In this document: positions 1 to 6,138 of the stretch, in pieces
Position numbering within the stretch: position 1 is the stretch's first letter
Layout: each line of letters begins with the position of its first letter
Made by a program: the position numbers and the translations under genes
Notes under the pieces: model-generated
The model's database searches: none
Seen by the model: only the letters and a program-made list of their open reading frames with translations
Told to the model about the DNA's origin: nothing
Assembly (NCBI GenBank): GCA_946480675.1
Contig: CAMLKS010000157.1
Span: forward strand, 1 to 6,138
Direction: 5' to 3'
Origin: an uncultured Bacteroidota bacterium
Lineage (GTDB): Bacteria > Bacteroidota > Bacteroidia > Chitinophagales > Chitinophagaceae
Length of the DNA stretch: 6,138 bases

Positions 1-631
1 GGCCAAAGAAAAGAAATACATTATCCGTATCGCTGAACCCGAAAGAAGCTCTTACGTTCTCTTCCGGTTTGCTCAGCCTGTAAAAATCATAGATAGGTAG
101 TTCAGACCTGAACACGCGCTTATCAAACATCGATTCCAAGTGCTTCTTTACAGCATCTGAAAGGGCCAGGAAGCAATTAGCATTTTTTAGTGCCAGGCGT
201 GTAAGTGCCTTATCTGTTTTGTTGGCCTCGTGAGAAATGACGTTTTCTGTCAGGTATACTACTTTTCGTTTCAGGCTTTTTTTAAGAAAGCTGATGATGC
301 CCGTATGACAAGGGGCGAAGAATGGGTGCCACCAGTCAAAAACGATCATATCCGGTTGCTGTTTATTGATGTAGCGCACAGTTTTTATCCAGCTGAGGGG
401 GTTCAGGCTGTTTACCAGCCTTACATTAGGAAATGCTAATGCCTCTTTGCTTTCATCATATTGGGTCTTACCGGGAAACAGGAAGTTGGGGTACAGCATG
501 CTATAGTTCACCACCACCATTTCAAAGTCGGGCGATAGCTGCTTGCATAAATGATACAGGTAAACGGATGGCCCGTTCCTGTACGGATACGCTGGGCCTA
601 CAATCAATATCTTTGGCTTACTGTTCATCAT
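1..631 (-). CDS. GT-B glycosyltransferase (GT4-like), N-terminal part, cut by the window edge
   Basis: Reading the minus strand from the ATG at 631 gives an open frame of 210 codons to the window edge with no stop. The start is typical of GT-B glycosyltransferases: KILIVGPAYPYRNGPSVYLYHL at residues 7-28 (the glycine-bearing first strand and loop), then an alternating Rossmann-like pattern, with VVYLTENVISHEA near 124-136 and FLALSDAVKKHL near 154-165, the usual 'sees a host, calls it a site' segment before the interdomain linker. The last visible residues, NVFLFFG, match the first strand of the C-terminal donor-binding domain, so the cut falls at the domain boundary and the donor site is not visible. 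ATG codons at 631 and 628 are both possible starts; a GGGA lies just upstream and is better spaced for 628. The gene begins 6 nt after the hddC stop, so it is the third gene of that unit and probably transfers a sugar, perhaps heptose, to a surface glycan. Donor and acceptor cannot be read from the sequence. Confidence 0.8.
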   Translation of the reverse strand, partial: MMNSKPKILIVGPAYPYRNGPSVYLYHLCKQLSPDFEMVVVNYSMLYPNFLFPGKTQYDESKEALAFPNVRLVNSLNPLSWIKTVRYINKQQPDMIVFDWWHPFFAPCHTGIISFLKKSLKRKVVYLTENVISHEANKTDKALTRLALKNANCFLALSDAVKKHLESMFDKRVFRSELPIYDFYRLSKPEENVRASFGFSDTDNVFLFFG

Positions 632-637
632 TCCCAA

Positions 638-1333
638 TTAAAACAAAGTCGTAAAATCTCTTTGTGCTTTTTCGTAATCGGCAGGTATGCCTATGTCAAT
701 AAAATAGGCATCACTTGAAAAGCCAAAAAATTTCCTTTCGGATACAAATGCCTCCAGGTAGTCTTTTTCAAATGAATATTTAACAGGGAGCTTTTTTTCT
801 GTCAATGCTTTTTTATTGATAACAAAAACACCACCGTTTATCAGCCCTTCATCATAATATTTCTTTTCTTCAAAAGAGGTAATGCAACCATCGGCATCGG
901 TTTTCACCACACCATAACGTTCAAAATCGGTCATGTGCTTCAAAGCCAGTGTGGTTTGCGATTGTTTGCTTTTATGAAATTGCATTAAAGCATTCAGGTC
1001 AGCTAAAAACAGGGTATCACCATTCAGTGCCAGCACATCGTCTTCAGCAGCTTTAGTAAGAGCAAGGCTGATGCCGCCACCGGTACCTAAAGGCTCGTGC
1101 TCTATTACATGGTCTATACTGAAGCTTCTGCTTTGTGTTTGCACCCAGTCCAGCACCTCTTCATGTTTAAAGCCCAGCGATAATATGGCGCGTGTGCAGC
1201 CATGCTGTTCCAGGTAATCGAAAACGTAGTGCAGAAAAGGCTTGCTGTTTACAAGGGCCATGCATTTGGGGTGTTCCCCTATTACACTTTGCAACCTTGT
1301 GCCCAGCCCGCCGGCCAATATGATACATTCCAT
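638..1333 (-). CDS. hddC: D-glycero-alpha-D-manno-heptose 1-phosphate guanylyltransferase-like nucleotidyltransferase
   Basis: This 231-residue protein is a single-domain sugar-1-phosphate nucleotidyltransferase. It opens with MECIILAGGLGTRLQ, where GGLGTRL (8-14) is the nucleotide-binding signature and K23 sits in the following conserved HPKCMALV segment. EPLGTGGG (80-87) and LNGDT (103-107, metal-binding D106) mark the active site, and FIDIGIPADYEKAQ (211-224) is the usual C-terminal motif with D213. There is no left-handed beta-helix or acyltransferase extension, and the length fits HddC-type enzymes. HddC transfers GMP from GTP to D-glycero-alpha-D-manno-heptose 1-phosphate in the cytoplasm to give GDP-heptose. 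The general family is certain. The heptose assignment rests mainly on the preceding hddA homologue, since close relatives act on mannose, glucose or N-acetylmuramate phosphates. The start ATG shares its A with the last base of the hddA stop (TAATG), which favours translational coupling. Confidence 0.78.
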   Translation of the reverse strand: MECIILAGGLGTRLQSVIGEHPKCMALVNSKPFLHYVFDYLEQHGCTRAILSLGFKHEEVLDWVQTQSRSFSIDHVIEHEPLGTGGGISLALTKAAEDDVLALNGDTLFLADLNALMQFHKSKQSQTTLALKHMTDFERYGVVKTDADGCITSFEEKKYYDEGLINGGVFVINKKALTEKKLPVKYSFEKDYLEAFVSERKFFGFSSDAYFIDIGIPADYEKAQRDFTTLF

Positions 1334-2355
1334 TATACACTCCAGGTTGATAGCCCGTGCTCCACGAACTGGTAATTACGAAATGCACCGCCAAATTTTT
1401 CTAGTGCGGCCATTACATTATAACGTGTAGTGCCGGGACAGTAAAACATCATAAAACCACCACCGCCGGCACCGCTCACTTTTCCGCCGGTGGCGCCTGC
1501 TGCCAATGCAGTTTCATATATGGTATCCATGGCTGTGTTAGATATACCCTGTGCCGTCTGCTTTTTAAAACGGAAACCATAGTCCAGTATCTTGCCTATA
1601 TCATCTACGGCACCTTTCAGCAAAGCCTCTTTCATCATATTGGCTTGCTGTTTCAGTTGGTGCATCGCATCTATCGATTTCTCGTTCTTGTCCGTCACGT
1701 TCTTGCTCTGCGCTTCGATGATGGTAGAAGACAGGCGGCTGGTAGAGGTAAAGTATAGCAGCAGGTTATTTTCTAGTTCGAAAAGGAATTTCTGTTTGAT
1801 GCGCAGAGGGTTTACAATAACACGGTTATTCTCATAAAATTCCATAAAGTTCACGCCGCCGAATGTAGCAGCATACTGGTCTTGCTTACCACCTGCCATA
1901 GCCAGTTCCACGCGTTCTATATGATAAGACATGTGTGCAATGTCATATTCCCCTAAAGGTAGTCGTAGCCATTCTGCAAAGGCACCAATAATAGCTACCA
2001 TCAGGGTAGAAGAGCTGCCCAATCCCGAGCCGGCAGGCGCATCCACAAATGTTGTCAGCTTGAAGCCACTGTTAACAGGGCCGTATTTAGCTACTATATG
2101 GTTATAAACACCTTTGGCAAGGTCCAGCGTACCATCTATCGGCAGTTTGTCTGCTTTTTCATAACACACACTTTCCCTCCTGTCTGTGGCTTCAATAATG
2201 ATCTCGTTGGTAGAAAGCAGTTCTATGCTGGCATATGCATATAATGAAATAGTAGCATTCAGGATAGCACCTCCGTACATATCGCAATACGGGCTAACAT
2301 CGGTACCACCACCTGCCAGTCCTATCCTTAGTGGGGCTTTACTACGGTATATCAT
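1333..2355 (-). CDS. hddA: GHMP-family D-glycero-alpha-D-manno-heptose 7-phosphate kinase
   Basis: This 340-residue protein is a complete GHMP kinase. Motif 1 is APLRIGLAGGGTDVSPY (7-23), motif 2, the phosphate-binding loop, is PAGSGLGSSSTLMVA (107-121), a conserved GGKQDQYAATFGG segment lies at 155-167, and motif 3 is GATGGKVSGAGGGGFMMF (287-304). The GGGTDVSPY start followed by GGAILNATISLYAYA is characteristic of the HddA subgroup rather than galactokinase or mevalonate kinase, and the length is normal for it. HddA phosphorylates heptose 7-phosphate at C1 to give the 1,7-bisphosphate, which GmhB then dephosphorylates before HddC activates it; GmhA and GmhB are not in this window. The ATG at 2355 is the natural start because motif 1 begins seven residues later. 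It lies 65 nt downstream of the VanZ-like gene with an A-rich leader and no clear Shine-Dalgarno sequence, so it could have its own promoter or be read through. A fucokinase-like specificity is the main alternative. Confidence 0.82.
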   Translation of the reverse strand: MIYRSKAPLRIGLAGGGTDVSPYCDMYGGAILNATISLYAYASIELLSTNEIIIEATDRRESVCYEKADKLPIDGTLDLAKGVYNHIVAKYGPVNSGFKLTTFVDAPAGSGLGSSSTLMVAIIGAFAEWLRLPLGEYDIAHMSYHIERVELAMAGGKQDQYAATFGGVNFMEFYENNRVIVNPLRIKQKFLFELENNLLLYFTSTSRLSSTIIEAQSKNVTDKNEKSIDAMHQLKQQANMMKEALLKGAVDDIGKILDYGFRFKKQTAQGISNTAMDTIYETALAAGATGGKVSGAGGGGFMMFYCPGTTRYNVMAALEKFGGAFRNYQFVEHGLSTWSV

Positions 2356-2420
2356 TTGTGCAAAAAGAAGATTTATATAAGTATTACTCGCTAAAATAGT
2401 GAATCTAAGCGATGTGCAGC

Positions 2421-2831
2421 TTAAGAGTATAGCCTAAGCCGTGTATTTTGTATTTTATAGTACATGGAATATGCCATAACGCCCACCAGCCCGCCAATAC
2501 TATCAGCTAATGTATCCATATTATCCTGGCTCCGGCCGGGTACGTAGTGCCCCTGCACATATTCTACCAGCCAGCCCATGTATATGGTTATTATCAGCAA
2601 TATTAGCCTGTATCTGGTGCTGTTAGCAGGGTTTACCACATGCCACAGGTAGCTGAAAACACCAAATAATATGATATGTGCCCATTTATCTATTAGCGGC
2701 ACTTTTACATCCGGCAGGTCTTTACCGGGTATAAAGCATAAAATAAAAATGAGCAAAGTCCATAGCCATGCTACCAACTTTGCTCTTTTATAGAATGTGT
2801 AATGTATGCTTTTTGGGGTGCTGTTATTCAC
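2421..2831 (-). CDS. VanZ-like small integral membrane protein
   Basis: This 136-residue protein has four likely membrane segments, at about residues 19-36, 47-66, 75-93 and 108-125. Conserved VanZ-like features are IPGKDLP (34-40) after the first helix, [16 protein letters not shown] (48-63) in the second, and the pattern GWLVEYVQG...[20 protein letters not shown] (86-117), where an acidic residue and Q lie in helix three and R100, D106 and D110 precede helix four. The founding VanZ confers low-level teicoplanin resistance, but most family members have no known role, and nothing here argues for antibiotic resistance. The start codon is GTG at 2831: in-frame TAA and TAG codons stand immediately upstream and there is no ATG before the first helix. 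A TTG at codon 19 is a less likely start. The gene overlaps the end of gcvH by 8 nt, so its translation is probably coupled to gcvH. Confidence 0.85.
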   Translation of the reverse strand: MNNSTPKSIHYTFYKRAKLVAWLWTLLIFILCFIPGKDLPDVKVPLIDKWAHIILFGVFSYLWHVVNPANSTRYRLILLIITIYMGWLVEYVQGHYVPGRSQDNMDTLADSIGGLVGVMAYSMYYKIQNTRLRLYS

Positions 2832-3204
2832 CTATTACAGCTTTGTAACCGGCTGCATCCAGCAGTGCATCTACTTCAGCCGGGTTATCTACCGTCATTT
2901 TTATCATCCAGCCTTTGCCGTATGGGTCCTGGTTTACAAATTCCGGATTGCCTTCCAGTTCGGCATTTACTTCATTAACCGTACCCGCAACAGGTAAATA
3001 AAGGTCAGAAACTGTTTTCACTGCTTCAACAGTGCCGAATATTTCATTTGCACCCAGTGCCTTTCCTACAGTATTGATATCTACAAATACGATATCGCCC
3101 AGCTCACGTTGTGCAAATTCGGTAATACCTACTGTAGCTACGTTACCTTCCAGCTTCAGCCATTCATGGTCCTTTGTGTACTTAATTGCGTCGGGAAATT
3201 GCAT
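2824..3204 (-). CDS. gcvH: Glycine cleavage system H protein (lipoyl carrier)
   Basis: This 126-residue protein has the full length and fold markers of GcvH. The N-terminus YTKDHEWL (9-16) is a family signature, followed by [18 protein letters not shown] (25-42) and the lipoylation hairpin [16 protein letters not shown] (56-71), in which K63 is the lysine that carries lipoate. The C-terminal part contains [10 protein letters not shown] (71-80), [10 protein letters not shown] and the short terminal helix ending [10 protein letters not shown]. GcvH shuttles the aminomethyl group between the P, T and L proteins in glycine breakdown and one-carbon supply, and in some bacteria also hands lipoyl groups to other complexes. 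No gcvP or gcvT is in the window, which fits an unlinked gcvH. The ATG at 3204 matches the usual N-terminus. It is the first gene of the leftward group, divergent from the secreted protein gene. Confidence 0.97.
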   Translation of the reverse strand: MQFPDAIKYTKDHEWLKLEGNVATVGITEFAQRELGDIVFVDINTVGKALGANEIFGTVEAVKTVSDLYLPVAGTVNEVNAELEGNPEFVNQDPYGKGWMIKMTVDNPAEVDALLDAAGYKAVIGE

Positions 3205-3345
3205 GTTTCAGATTTTGCGCGTAAAAATAGTAGAATTTTACAGAAATATATGCCTTTAAAACCGACTTACTATAAACATACATTTTAATAATAACATTAA
3301 AACGGGATTAAAGACCTATGAAACTCAATAACGACCTTGTAAAAT

Positions 3346-3373
3346 TTTGCTAAAGTTTATTAATTTACAATTG
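3346..3373 (+). promoter_or_regulatory. Candidate Bacteroidota-type promoter for the secreted protein gene
   Basis: TTTG at 3346-3349 and TACAATTG at 3366-3373 resemble the -33 (TTTG) and -7 (TAnnTTTG, one mismatch) elements used by the primary sigma factor of Bacteroidota, with a 16-nt spacer that is slightly short. Transcription would start near 3379, giving a leader of roughly 55 nt before the ATG at 3435. In such an A/T-rich stretch a chance match is quite possible. Confidence 0.3.
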
Positions 3374-3400
3374 CATTTTGTTCTCATTGGGGCAAAATGC
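3373..3400. repeat. Perfect 8-bp inverted repeat upstream of the secreted protein gene
   Basis: GCATTTTG at 3373-3380 is the exact reverse complement of CAAAATGC at 3393-3400, separated by 12 bases (ttctcattgggg). The left arm touches the candidate -7 element and the repeat would straddle or directly follow the transcription start. It could be an operator for a dimeric regulator or a small hairpin at the 5' end of the mRNA. There is no T-run after it, so it is not a terminator. Confidence 0.5.
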
Positions 3401-3434
3401 TTCTTTGTCTTATCATGTAACTTATATAAAATGT

Positions 3435-6059
3435 ATGGAAAGTAAACTTTTACAACCCTCAAAAATACGACGTTTCTTAAGAAACTTGTCCTTAACGTTG
3501 TGTTGCGCATTGATGCTGCCATTTTCTTCCGGCGCGCAATTGCCTACTACGGCAGCAGCATATCCGTTCGTTTCGTCTAACAAACCTTTTACGTATTTGT
3601 CCAGCGGTACGCCTGTCACTTTTGGCAACTGGGATGATAGTTATGTACAAAACATACCGATAGGTTTTCCGTTTACCTTTTGTGGTGTACCTTATACCAC
3701 AGTTACCGCGCATACCAATGGGTATATGTGCTTCGGTAATAATACTAATATGTACTTGGGCGCATCTCAAAGTGCTATGCAGTATATGGCGCCGGCTGTT
3801 ATTGCACAGTGGCATGATGCTTATGGACAAAATTCCAGTACCACACCGGTTACTTATACAACTATAGGTACCGCGCCCAATCGAGTTTTCATATTGGAGT
3901 TTAAAAACTGGGGCACTTGCTGTTCTCCTGCCTTTTATATAAGCTATCAATACATTCTTCACGAAGGTGGCGCTGTAGAGATTTTGTATGATCAGGTAGG
4001 CAGCGGCAATTTCCCTTCATATGCGGCTGTAGGTATTGCCAGGAATCAAAATGATTTCCAGATGCTGCCAAACTTAGGCACATCGCCTACACCCAATAGC
4101 ACAACCTGGGTAACATGCGGTGGCGGCCGCCCGGCTACAGGCCAAAGTTATCTTTGGGGTTTGATCCCTTGTACGGGTACACCTGAATTTGAAGTTACAG
4201 GCCCTACACAAGTTTGTCCCGGCAAACCATTTTCTCTTACAGTTAGTGGCACAGGTATTATTTCCGGCCTTACATTTCAATGGGAATCATCAAATGATGG
4301 CACCACATGGAATACAATTATAGGTGCAACAACAAATAGCATATCAGATGTAATCACCACACCTATGTGGTACCGTTGTAATATTACATGTACTAATTCA
4401 GGCCTGTCATATACTACACAAGCATGGAAAGTGGATATAGCTGATTTTATGTTCTGCTACTGCGATAATGGTGCGGCTATAGCTACAGGTTTGGATATAG
4501 GTAATGTAACGCTTATCGAACAATCTATTTACAAACCGAAATCGGATACGATATTGAACAATGGTGTGGCCAGCCCGCCATCTGGTAATGCAACCGCCAA
4601 CAAAACGTACACTACCTTCCAACATACACTGCCGCCTATAGTAATGTATCGCGATTCTGTATACAGGATATCGGTGTCACGTATCACATCTGCAGCAGCC
4701 AGCACTACTACTCCTATTAAAGATGCCAATGTTTCCGTGTTTATAGACCTGGACCGTGATGGTGTTTTTGACGCAGCCGAAAAAGTGATGCAAACGCAAA
4801 TAAATAGTTTGTCATTAATAGCAGATACGGAAGTAGATACTTTCCAGATACCAATGTCGGCCGAAATAGGGTTGACAGGTATGCGTGTAGTGCTGAGGGA
4901 TGCGCCTAACAATGCCGATTCATGTGGTTTCAGCGGCGAAGGTGAAACAGAAGATTACATAGTGGATATGCGTTATGAGCCTTGTTCAGGCCCGGTTAAT
5001 CCGGGTGCCGGCCAGGCTACGGATACCAGCATTTGTGCCGGTTACGACTATATCGTACTGGATACAACATATGAGAAGAAAAAATCTGAACTGCAACGTT
5101 TCTGGCAGGTATCCGGCGATAATGTTTATTGGTCGAACATAACAGCCAGTACTGATAAAGATACCCTGATGCGTGTTTTTGGCGGCCAGCCTTTATACTA
5201 TCGTGTACGCATGATATGCCAGGCTACCGATGATACAACCTATTCAGACCCTGTATTGGTAAATGCAAAGGCAGGTTACAAATGTTATTGCTATAGCCAG
5301 TCTATGGGTGGTAAAAATGATAGCAGTGATATCGGTGGTATTAGCGTAGGCCCGTACACAATATATACAGGTGGCCCTCACGTACTGAATCCGGATGCCA
5401 ACCGCAAACGCACAGATCATACGGATGATACTCCTATGATACTGGATGTTGATAGCACTTATAGTCTTGTAGTATATCACACACAGCGTTCAGTAGAACA
5501 TGCGGATGCCAAGATTACCATATTTATGGACTTCAACAATAATAAACAGTATGATGTGCCATATGAGCGTGTATTCACCGGTTATACCGGCATTGGAAGC
5601 TTTACCGTAGTCGATAACGTAACAATCCCATCTACCGTAATTACAGGTTTGGAAACAGGTTTGCGTGTAGTATTGAATAACGATTTGGCACCTAACATTC
5701 CGTCTGATGAAGCCTGTGGCCCTTATAGCTCAGGAGAAACGGAAGATTACATCGTAAAGTTTGAAAGAAGGCTGTTCCCTGCAGGTGTTAATGCCGCAAA
5801 TGCTATTTCTTCATTCGGTATGTACCCCAACCCTACCAAAGGCAAATTTGTATTGCAGTTTGCCAGTGCAGCAGCGTTTGACAATGTAGATGTTACTATC
5901 GCAAACATAACCGGTCAACTGGTATATAATAATACTTATAAACACAATGGTGGCCAGTTCAGCCAGGAGATCAATTTAACAGAATTACCTCGTGGTGTTT
6001 ATTTGGTAACCTTATCGGCTGCCGGCGAAAAACAAATACAAAAATTAGTGATAGAGTAG
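3435..6059 (+). CDS. Secreted multidomain protein with two Ig-like/GEVED units and a T9SS C-terminal sorting domain
   Basis: The 874-residue product begins with a signal peptide: basic IRRFLRN, hydrophobic LSLTLCCALMLPF (18-30) and a likely cleavage after SGA at 34. The frame is open from a TTG at 3378, but the ATG at 3435 puts the signal peptide in the right place and is preferred; its leader is A/T-rich without a Shine-Dalgarno sequence. Residues about 44-245 form a beta-rich domain with HTNGYMCFG (93-101), IAQWHDAYG and PNRVFILEFKNW, a pattern seen in other Bacteroidota surface proteins. Then come two [Ig-like + GEVED] units (246-513 and 517-777), each GEVED ending in GETEDYIV. Residues 792-874 are a type A Por sorting domain: MYPNPTKGKF, ANITGQLVY, LPRGVYLVTL and a basic-then-hydrophobic end. 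The protein should cross the inner membrane by Sec and the outer membrane by type IX secretion, and be released or attached to the surface. No catalytic motif is recognised; an adhesive or structural role is inferred. Confidence 0.93.
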   Translation: MESKLLQPSKIRRFLRNLSLTLCCALMLPFSSGAQLPTTAAAYPFVSSNKPFTYLSSGTPVTFGNWDDSYVQNIPIGFPFTFCGVPYTTVTAHTNGYMCFGNNTNMYLGASQSAMQYMAPAVIAQWHDAYGQNSSTTPVTYTTIGTAPNRVFILEFKNWGTCCSPAFYISYQYILHEGGAVEILYDQVGSGNFPSYAAVGIARNQNDFQMLPNLGTSPTPNSTTWVTCGGGRPATGQSYLWGLIPCTGTPEFEVTGPTQVCPGKPFSLTVSGTGIISGLTFQWESSNDGTTWNTIIGATTNSISDVITTPMWYRCNITCTNSGLSYTTQAWKVDIADFMFCYCDNGAAIATGLDIGNVTLIEQSIYKPKSDTILNNGVASPPSGNATANKTYTTFQHTLPPIVMYRDSVYRISVSRITSAAASTTTPIKDANVSVFIDLDRDGVFDAAEKVMQTQINSLSLIADTEVDTFQIPMSAEIGLTGMRVVLRDAPNNADSCGFSGEGETEDYIVDMRYEPCSGPVNPGAGQATDTSICAGYDYIVLDTTYEKKKSELQRFWQVSGDNVYWSNITASTDKDTLMRVFGGQPLYYRVRMICQATDDTTYSDPVLVNAKAGYKCYCYSQSMGGKNDSSDIGGISVGPYTIYTGGPHVLNPDANRKRTDHTDDTPMILDVDSTYSLVVYHTQRSVEHADAKITIFMDFNNNKQYDVPYERVFTGYTGIGSFTVVDNVTIPSTVITGLETGLRVVLNNDLAPNIPSDEACGPYSSGETEDYIVKFERRLFPAGVNAANAISSFGMYPNPTKGKFVLQFASAAAFDNVDVTIANITGQLVYNNTYKHNGGQFSQEINLTELPRGVYLVTLSAAGEKQIQKLVIE
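4170..4973 (+). repeat. First [Ig-like + GEVED] unit within the secreted protein
   Basis: Residues 246-513. The Ig-like half has VCPGKPFSLTV, then FQWESSNDGTTWNTI (281-295) and MWYRCNITC (311-319), the strand B to strand F pattern of Ig/PKD-like modules. The GEVED half begins at FCYCDNG (340-346), contains the EF-hand-like loop DLDRDGVFDAAE (438-449) and closes with CGFSGEGETEDYIVDM (497-512). The loop has acidic residues at positions 1, 3, 5, 9 and 12 and Gly at 6, so it could bind calcium. Confidence 0.8.
4983..5765 (+). repeat. Second [Ig-like + GEVED] unit within the secreted protein
   Basis: Residues 517-777 repeat the order of the first unit: SICAGYDYIVL, RFWQVSGDNVYWSNI (555-569) and LYYRVRMIC (587-595), then KCYCYSQS (616-622), FMDFNNNKQYDVPYE (697-711) and CGPYSSGETEDYIVKF (761-776). 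The copies align throughout but are well diverged in protein and DNA, so the duplication is old. The loop equivalent to the first unit's calcium-type site is degraded: N replaces D at positions 3 and 5, K replaces G at 6 and Y replaces E at 12. Confidence 0.78.
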
Positions 6060-6081
6060 TATTATAGAATACTTATTATAT

Positions 6082-6116
6082 AAAATAAAGGAGGCCAAAA
6101 GCCTCCTTTATTTTTT
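6082..6116 (+). terminator. Strong intrinsic terminator after the secreted protein gene
   Basis: A perfect 14-bp stem (6082-6095 with 6101-6114) closes a 5-base loop CAAAA, with the GC-rich core GGAGGC/GCCTCC next to the loop and a T-rich tract on the 3' side (6107-6116, interrupted by one A). It begins 22 nt after the TAG stop at 6057-6059. Because the outer stem is A-rich on one side and T-rich on the other, it could also work for a convergent gene entering from the right. Confidence 0.92.
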
Positions 6117-6138
6117 AAGCAGTTTTTAACACAGGCAA

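Larger units (their letters stand above)
3205..3434. other. Divergent intergenic region between gcvH and the secreted protein gene
   Basis: These 230 bases are A/T-rich and hold no convincing gene. They must carry the start signals for leftward gcvH and rightward secreted protein transcription. On the minus strand two imperfect matches to the Bacteroidota -7 element TAnnTTTG occur, TATTTTTA at 3229-3222 and TATATTTC at 3250-3243, the second with a GTTTA about 22 nt upstream; neither is strong enough to call. The plus-strand promoter candidate and an inverted repeat are listed separately. I see no riboswitch-like structure and no RNA gene. Confidence 0.6.

Noticed and set aside
230..654. Two short plus-strand open frames of 69 and 73 codons opposite the glycosyltransferase
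   Set aside because: They lie entirely over a convincing minus-strand coding region and their translations show no recognisable motif, so they are antisense shadows.
2356..2420. Separate promoter or terminator between the VanZ-like gene and hddA
   Set aside because: The minus strand has only a weak TCTTTTTG match that would put the transcription start at the hddA ATG, and a 5-bp stem without a T-run; neither is convincing.
2421..2831. Glycopeptide resistance gene because of the VanZ resemblance
   Set aside because: No other van genes are present, the context is gcvH and glycan synthesis, and most VanZ-like proteins have no shown link to resistance.
3378..3434. Upstream TTG start that would add 19 residues to the secreted protein
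   Set aside because: It falls inside the inverted repeat, would bury the signal peptide behind a polar stretch, and the ATG at 3435 gives a standard n-, h- and c-region signal peptide.
3492..3962. A 156-codon minus-strand open frame within the secreted protein gene
   Set aside because: It is antisense to the signal peptide and N-terminal domain, rich in Arg and Cys in the manner of reverse-frame translation, and has no motif or start signal.
6115..6138. Possible end of a convergent minus-strand gene (open reading LPVLKTA then TAA at 6117-6115)
   Set aside because: Only seven codons are visible and another frame also ends in a nearby TAA. It would fit the near-symmetric terminator beside it, but the window is too short to support a call.

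Overview
This window looks like a chromosomal segment from a member of the Bacteroidota, plausibly of the Chitinophaga/Sphingobacteria type. The pointers are a large secreted protein ending in a type IX secretion (Por) C-terminal sorting domain, GEVED modules, A/T-rich leaders with little Shine-Dalgarno signal, and a moderate-to-low GC content. The taxonomic call is inference; no rRNA or tRNA is present.

Layout. Positions 1-3204 hold five genes, all on the minus strand, read from right to left: gcvH (glycine cleavage H protein), a VanZ-like membrane protein that overlaps it by 8 nt, then after a 65-nt gap a tight trio of hddA (GHMP-type heptose 7-phosphate kinase), hddC (heptose 1-phosphate guanylyltransferase) and the N-terminal part of a family 4-like glycosyltransferase that runs off the left edge. 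hddA and hddC share one base (TAATG), and hddC and the glycosyltransferase are 6 nt apart, so these three almost certainly form one transcription unit. Whether gcvH and the VanZ-like gene feed into it is open. Positions 3205-3434 are a divergent intergenic region with a weak promoter candidate and a perfect 8-bp inverted repeat. Positions 3435-6059 on the plus strand encode an 874-residue exported multidomain protein, followed at 6082-6116 by a strong intrinsic terminator.

How the genes work together. hddA and hddC are the kinase and guanylyltransferase steps of GDP-D-glycero-alpha-D-manno-heptose synthesis, and the glycosyltransferase is a natural consumer of such a sugar nucleotide, so the left part is probably the edge of a surface-polysaccharide locus. 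The right-hand gene makes a surface or secreted protein built from an N-terminal beta-rich region, two copies of an [Ig-like + GEVED] unit and a sorting domain. A link between the glycan genes and this cargo (its anchoring or glycosylation) is speculation from proximity. I see no mobile element, CRISPR array, RNA gene or clearly novel multi-gene system. The most unusual objects are the duplicated-unit cargo protein and the junction of a housekeeping lipoyl protein gene with a heptose-glycan operon.
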